This document shows, piece by piece, positions 59,301 through 64,000 of a stretch of 64,000 nucleotides of DNA (its first letter is position 1; each line of letters starts with the position of its first letter). The position numbers were made by a program, and so were the translations under genes. Source of the stretch: Adiantum capillus-veneris (taxonomy: Eukaryota; Streptophyta; Polypodiopsida; Polypodiales; Pteridaceae); contig CM043959.1 of the NCBI GenBank assembly GCA_014529385.2, positions 9,450,809-9,514,808 of the forward strand, read 5' to 3'. The notes under the pieces are model-generated. The model was not told where the DNA came from and searched no databases. It worked only from the letters and a program-made list of their open reading frames with translations.

Positions 59301-59588
59301 TGTAAAGGTCGACATTTTAGGGTGGAACGAATCGACAAAAAGCGTTTTACTCAAGATTGTGGAATCATGGCAAAATTTGAACAGTCTAGTCGACGAAGTT
59401 CCTCTGATGCAGATCCTGTGGTGGCGGAACTCACTTACTTCGGCACGCTGCAAGAGATTTTGAGGATCGATTACAGAGGATTTTTTGTCGACTTGTTCGA
59501 CGTGCAATGGTTCAAGATAATCATGGAGGGTCGCAACGCTACTGTGTTTAAACGGAGAGCTCTATATAGATATAGGAAGTTATGCTGA
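56301..59588 (+). pseudogene. TNP2-like CACTA transposase
   Basis: Exon 1 (56301-about 56834) has the transposase-associated domain (CPCNQCKHVVRRTRRVSLHH) and SRLKALLVLLNMQAKFGWSD. Exon 2 (from about 56929) has LLKEHILPADNVMPDSRDEA and CPNDCILFRGEY...CPKC; a one-base gain near 57411 shifts the frame before NIPSWLTTKKG. The next exon (about 57752-58358) has the Transposase_21 core with LLDPMHIFKNVGNLLWDHL. The exon from about 58431 has the DUF4218 signature HLLVHIVDEVEIAGTVHSRW and SPEGSMAEGWL; an indel near 58975 shifts it. After an intron (59197-59278) a DUF4216-like end reads GTLQEILRIDYRGFFVDLF and stops at 59588. All expected domains are present in order. Confidence 0.88.
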
Positions 59589-59891
59589 GTTATGCGAGGA
59601 TGAGAGAGAGATCTCTTAAAGCCACAAATATTGTATTTGAACAATTTTGCTCCGTGTTGTAAAATCTCTGGCTCTCTAAGTACCTTCCATGGTGTATAAC
59701 GCTCTTTTCTACTCGCGCTCACATCTTTTGATTGAAAATTCTGAGTTTTCGACTTGCCTCTTCTATCACTCAATTCATTGCGTCATTGTATTTATATGCG
59801 TCATTACGTCATTGTATTTAATGGTCTTTGCGTCATTGTCTACTCTATTCATTCAATATTAAGTTTAAATATTCGTGTGTTTAATGCAGGT

Positions 59892-61215
59892 ATGGATGAT
59901 GAGGAGTTTCTTTCTTCTTTGTCACCGCAGCAGAGACAGTGGTACGTGGAGCGTCATCGCTCTGGCGCATCATCGTGCGTTCCTACTCCATCCGCATCTC
60001 CCTCTCTTTCGGAGCATTCGGCGCGCTCCGAAGCTTCGGCGTCGACGAGACGAGCTTCACACTCGTCTAGACACCGGCGCTCTAGTGGTGGCGGTGGTGG
60101 TTGTTGTGGGGATTCCGCCACCGATGCCTCCACACCGCCTCGTGTTCGACGAGGCTCTTTACCCTCCCCTTCTTTGCCCGCCCCCACACCAGCCACAACA
60201 TCGCCATCTACGCCAGGTTTTGCACGGCTGACTGTTCCTAGAAGCTACACACCTCTACCTACTCCGCCAGGAGCCACCCCACTCGACACTCCTCGCTTCG
60301 GGGCCCAGACGCCGGTGGAGACACCTGGCGTCCGTACCCCCATCGACACACCGCTAGAGACCCCTGCCGGGACACCCAGGTTCACGCATCACCGGCCAGA
60401 GGGCTTGCCTTACTCCGTCGACATCAGCGGCGGCATCATCATGGATGATGACGGCAAGAAGGTGATCTCGCGCATGCGTGGTCTTTGCTCTCAGTTGTTT
60501 AGACACTACATACTAAACAAATGGAGTGAAGTACCAAGTGATTTAAAAAACAGAGTCATCAGCATACTTCATGATGAGTTTCCCGTTCCAACACGGGATC
60601 AGCGCTTCAATGAAGACCTGATGAAGATTCGAATGTGCGAATACTGCAAACACAAGCGTTCCAAAGTGCAAAAAGCAATCAAGAATGGGTGGAACAGGCC
60701 AGATTGGCTGGCCAAAGAAGATTGAAAGAATGCGAAGAAAGCAGCGCGCGAGAATCCCGACAAGTGGAAGCAACAAAAGGATGCAGCCAGAGCGCGAGTA
60801 GAGGCAGGGAGCTCGCACCACTTGGGGAGCGGTGGATGGGCATCATTTGAGGCCGATTTTGTAAGTGTTTTCACATTGCTCTTTATGCATGTTCGATAGT
60901 TTAGGGTTTATGAGTTTTTTAGTTCTAACATAATGAAATCTTTGTATGTTTTGACAGTGGTCGATGACAGGACGTGATCCCACACCGTACGAGCGCGAGT
61001 ACGCAGGCAGGAAGGGCTTAAACGCCCTGATGGACATTCTCAGTTCTCGCGGCGGCATGGTTAGTATTAGGGTTTACTCTTTTTTATTTTTTGTATTGTT
61101 TTATAAATGTCGTTATATGTTTATACTTACTGAAAGCTGTCTTATTGTCTTTTTTTGCAGAATCCGACAGATACGCCGCTTGGACGCGATGAGACGTCTG
61201 ACTAGACGACGTCAG
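59892..61215 (+). pseudogene. Second CACTA gene, plant transposase (Ptta/En/Spm, TnpA-like) family
   Basis: ATG 59892 follows a pyrimidine-poor TTAATGCAG and starts MDDEEFLSSLSPQQRQWYVE. A Ser/Pro/Thr-rich disordered region (residues about 25-195, many TP and SP pairs) leads to a conserved block: LFRHYILNKWSEVP, DLKNRVISILHDEFPVP, ICEYCKHKRSK-type. TGA 60723-60725 interrupts NAKKAARENPDKWKQQKDAA. Introns about 60860-60958 and 61059-61160 precede WSMTGRDPTPYEREYAGRKG and a last short exon. The En/Spm counterpart binds subterminal repeats. Only the single stop separates this copy from an intact frame. Confidence 0.75.
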
Positions 61216-61572
61216 TTTAGCCGTAGCTAGATAGCATTAGTTTAGGGTTTCTCATAGCTTATGTATCATGAGACGGATTTTATACGTCTTTTTGAACCAT
61301 GTATATTATTACATTTGTCACCGCAGTTCCTTTTGCCAATCAATTCTTTATGCCTATGATGTTGTACAATTGTCATTATTACATTTGCCAATCAATTCAT
61401 TTTGCCTATGATGTGTACAATTGTCAATTTTGCAAACAATGCGTCTTGTGGGTGACTATTTTGGGTCTATTATCTACCCTTGCACTTTTTTTAAAAAGTG
61501 AATCAATTACAATATGGTTAATGGGTGGCAGGGCATTCAATGCCCTGCCACCAAAAAAAAATTCTCTCGGGC

Positions 61573-61800
61573 ATCGCTATAAGCGTCGCTATTTATGGCT
61601 CTGTAGCGTCGCTATGAGCGTCGCTATAGTCTTCTGTGTAAACGTCGCTATATGCGTCGCTATGAGCGTCGCTATATAGCGACGCATATAGCGACGCTCT
61701 CGTAGCGACGCTCGTATCGACGGTTTTAGCGACGCCGGGGGTTTTAAAAACCCAGTGTATTTCCGTCGCTAACAGCGTCACAAGAGCACACAACCTCTTG
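61573..61800. repeat. 3' subterminal repeats of the CACTA element
   Basis: At least ten GCGTCGCTAT/ATAGCGACGC copies in direct and inverted orientation, with palindromes such as GCGTCGCTATATAGCGACGC (61667-61686). They are denser than at the 5' end. Confidence 0.92.
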
Positions 61801-61805
61801 TAGTG

Positions 61806-63190
61806 TATATGCGTGTAGCAGGCACGTTTGAGTGTTGTAATCTCTCTTGAGAGCGACATCCCATACATTACTCCTTGAATTATTGAGCACCTATTTGTCT
61901 CCAAATTATTTCTATCATTAGCAATGATTATACTTTGACATATACTGTGTTGCGGTTATAGCCAAAGTATGCTTTTGTGGAGTCATTCTTGGCCACTTAA
62001 AATGATCATGCCATTTGTGAGACCTGATTTGGAAGATTGTGATTGTTGAGCTTGACCATAGTCTAGTTTGTTCAGTCTTTGGGGTGTCGTGGTGAGGTTG
62101 TATTAAGCTAGGTATTCTTGAATGCTGATATCCCTTCGGTGATACACATTTGCTAGAGCACCCGTTTTCCGAGGCCTCACCATAAGCTATGTAGACTAGG
62201 TGCTTTTGGCACCATGTCAGTGGTCTATTTGGGTTATTTAAGTTTCGTGTCAGAGAAAGAGAACTAGTAATAAAGAGTACTTGATGAAGTATCTATTTGA
62301 GCTCTATACGAGAGAAGGAGGCACACTTTTTTGGACATTAAATGAGCTCAAAAAAATCTTCAATTAGTTGACACACGGACATAATTTTGACAAACATGTG
62401 TATTTTATCTTCTTGTTATGCTCTTTGTCACCAAGTTTAGTTGTGGTCTACTTAAGTGATTCATCTCTCTCGAATTGACCATTCCAAGGTGAGAAAATAA
62501 AAGGAGTGGTAGGACCAAGATTAGGAGGTGGTTGTAAGATGGGTTTTGGGTCTTAGGGTGCCAAGAGGGTGAAGAAACCTTCGAAGGTGCCAATGCACCT
62601 AGTCTGAGGTGCATCTCAAGACTTTAGAGTGCCAAAAGGATGATGTAAGTGCTCATGGAATTCTTACTCAAATCAAATGTGTTGTTACAAGACTACGATT
62701 AATTTAAATATGGATCGTGAATGCTCCAAAAGCTCTATAGCTAAAAGGTAGATGTGGGCTAGCTTAATAAATATTGAGGACCCCTCATTATTTATACATA
62801 CACACCTTCTCGGGAGGAGTGATGTGCATTCTCCTCAAACATAGTGGATAAAGAACCAAAGGGAAGGTTCATAAGTGTTTTGAACTACCAAAAGAAGACG
62901 TAGAGACACTAGGTTTTTGTTATCTCATGATAAAGATCCCATATTTAGAAACATCCTGGTACCTAGATAAAAACTGACGAGATCTACCGCTTTTGTGTTT
63001 ACAACTTTCTAATAGAAGAGCAAAAGAGAGTGAAAAATAAAAATTACTGCTTGTAGATGGTGGGAACGGTCTCTAGACAAGAATTTAGACCATCAACTCA
63101 ATGGGGAATTCTTACTCAAATCAAATGTGTTGTTAGGAGGCTAAAATGAATTTAGAAATGGGTCATGAATACTCAAAAAATGTGCGAGAA
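61806..63190. repeat. Continuation of the CACTA target repeat and unassigned sequence
   Basis: 61806-61890 continues the module seen at 49774-49860. Beyond that no gene is seen. GGAATTCTTACTCAAATCAAATGTG recurs at about 62658 and 63107 as part of an 85-bp direct repeat. Confidence 0.6.
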
Positions 63191-63310
63191 TGTTGAGCTT
63201 ACATGTGAAGCTACTCAATATATGGCTTCTCTATATATGGCACCCAAGTCCTCTCTATATATACATCATCTCATGTGTGTATTCTACACACTTTGGGGTT
63301 CTATTTCTGT

Positions 63311-63345
<35 letters not shown>

Positions 63346-63346
63346 A
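63191..63346 (+). repeat. 156-bp LTR copy of the short-LTR family
   Basis: Starts TGTTGAGCTTACATG, ends CTCTCAACA, and is exactly as long as 35229-35384. Shared features are CTCTCTATATA, CATCTCATGTG and ACACTTTGGGGTT. A (CT)n tract occupies 63311-63342. No primer site follows and no target duplication is apparent; probably an old solo LTR. Confidence 0.65.
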
Positions 63347-63375
63347 TCATATTCTCTCACTTTTGTGTTCTATTT

Positions 63376-64000
63376 CAGTGAGAACGAAGGCCATTAGATT
63401 TAGGTGAAGTGCACACAAAAATAATTGAAATAAGAAAGATATACTAATGTAATGCATAGAGAGTGTAGCGGGTGAAGAGTCCACACTCTAAACAATGAGA
63501 AGGCACAAGGAGCAAAGAGCATGTGAGTACTCTGAGAGTTGAGGATTTTATGTCCGTGTCCACGCGCCATACTTTCAAGGTGGATTTTAGTTCCGATTGC
63601 TATGGCACCATGCCCGTCATTTCGAGAGTATTTTCACAAGGTGTTCTAAGGTTTTACCCCCTTTTGCACCCATTTTCGTCCTTGGAATCTCCATCTACAA
63701 AATTCATTAAAGCTACCTTTTTGAAAGCCATTTTGAAGCTGAGACAAGCCTACATATCACCCGAGAAAAATGCGGAGACAAGTTCTTGGCACCCGCAGAT
63801 ACACACTTAGAGAGAGCCCAGGGAAATGGTGTGTGGACCTCCCACACACATGGAGAGTGATTCATGGCGAGTTGCTTCATAATCGATAAATGAGGAGTTT
63901 TTTGACATTGATATGAGTCAGTTTTGTCCAAAACGCACGTACAATTTATTCTTCTCCAGGGATCGACCAAGATTCAACATTGATAACAAGTTTAATGGTT
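63376..64000. repeat. Direct repeat module, copy 2 (runs off the window)
   Basis: Near-identical to 53681-54330, including GTCCGTGTCCACGCGCCATA and CATGCCCGTCATTTCGAGAG. It contains an open frame starting MSTLRVEDFMSVSTRHTF in both copies, with no recognised domain. Confidence 0.85.

Larger units (their letters stand above)
54591..61805 (+). mobile_element. CACTA (En/Spm) transposon, TSD TAT
   Basis: This 7215-bp element starts CACTACAAGAGG and ends CCTCTTGTAGTG, a perfect 12-bp terminal inverted repeat. It is flanked by TAT (54588-54590 and 61806-61808). GCGACGCT/AGCGTCGC subterminal repeats crowd both ends. It carries a TNP2-like transposase gene and a second plant-transposase-type gene in the same orientation. 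The unoccupied paralogous site at 49771 confirms a clean 3-bp duplication. At least two indels and one stop damage the coding parts, so it is probably non-autonomous, but the intact ends could still be mobilised. Confidence 0.97.

Overview
The window is repeat-rich nuclear DNA from a land plant, most likely an angiosperm. Evidence: Ty1/copia and Ty3/gypsy elements primed by initiator tRNA-Met, a CACTA (En/Spm) element with TNP2-type transposase, spliceosomal GT-AG introns, long (GA/CT)n tracts and a plant-type CCCTAAA run. No ordinary housekeeping gene, rRNA or CRISPR was seen. Almost every coding region belongs to, or was captured by, a mobile element, and most are broken.

Layout. (1) 1-2043: 3' part of an intron-containing gene joining a Ulp1-like cysteine protease, an acidic linker and an FCP1/HAD-type domain. 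(2) 2336-3395 and 14322-14534 (minus): one gene of an unrecognised family, called X here, split by a gypsy element (3401-14316, TSD ATACC) whose 3' LTR holds a nested minus-strand copia element (8196-13769, TSD GAATT). (3) About 15650-28500: the most unusual part. A second X gene (+), a second Ulp1-like protease (-), a divergent histone H3-like gene with a long acidic tail (-), a small helical-protein gene (+), an unrecognised gene Y (+) and an intron-containing DDE-type transposase-like gene (-) lie together. Their spacers carry four arrays, about 30 copies in all, of a 17-bp motif (core TTCGCTTGGTAYTGACC) in alternating orientation. A 32-bp inverted repeat at 15652-15683 and 28464-28495 brackets the cluster. 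I read it as a candidate large, undescribed, now degenerate DNA transposon with chromatin- and SUMO-related cargo. The X/Ulp1 pair on its left is a mirror image of the X2/Ulp1 pair, so two related units may lie head to head.

(4) 28500-38562 and 44592-54590: long non-coding repeats (family R, with repeated end modules and an R internal module), a MULE-like MITE containing tRNA-like pol III boxes, a short-LTR (156 bp) retroelement family and two 39-41 bp palindromic micro-insertions with their own 5-bp TSDs. (5) 38563-44586: a second copy of the gypsy family (TSD AGGGA) sharing several disabling lesions with the first. (6) 54591-61805: a CACTA element with perfect TIRs, TSD TAT, subterminal GCGACGCT repeats, a TNP2-like gene and a second gene; a related unoccupied site lies at 49771. 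(7) 61806-64000: continuation of the repeat the CACTA entered, plus a second copy of the 53681-54330 module.

Nesting gives relative ages: the X/Ulp1/H3 cluster predates gypsy A, which predates the copia; the R repeats predate gypsy B; the 49.3-kb/54.2-kb repeat predates the CACTA. Exon limits come from reading splice signals and paralogue alignment by eye and are approximate.
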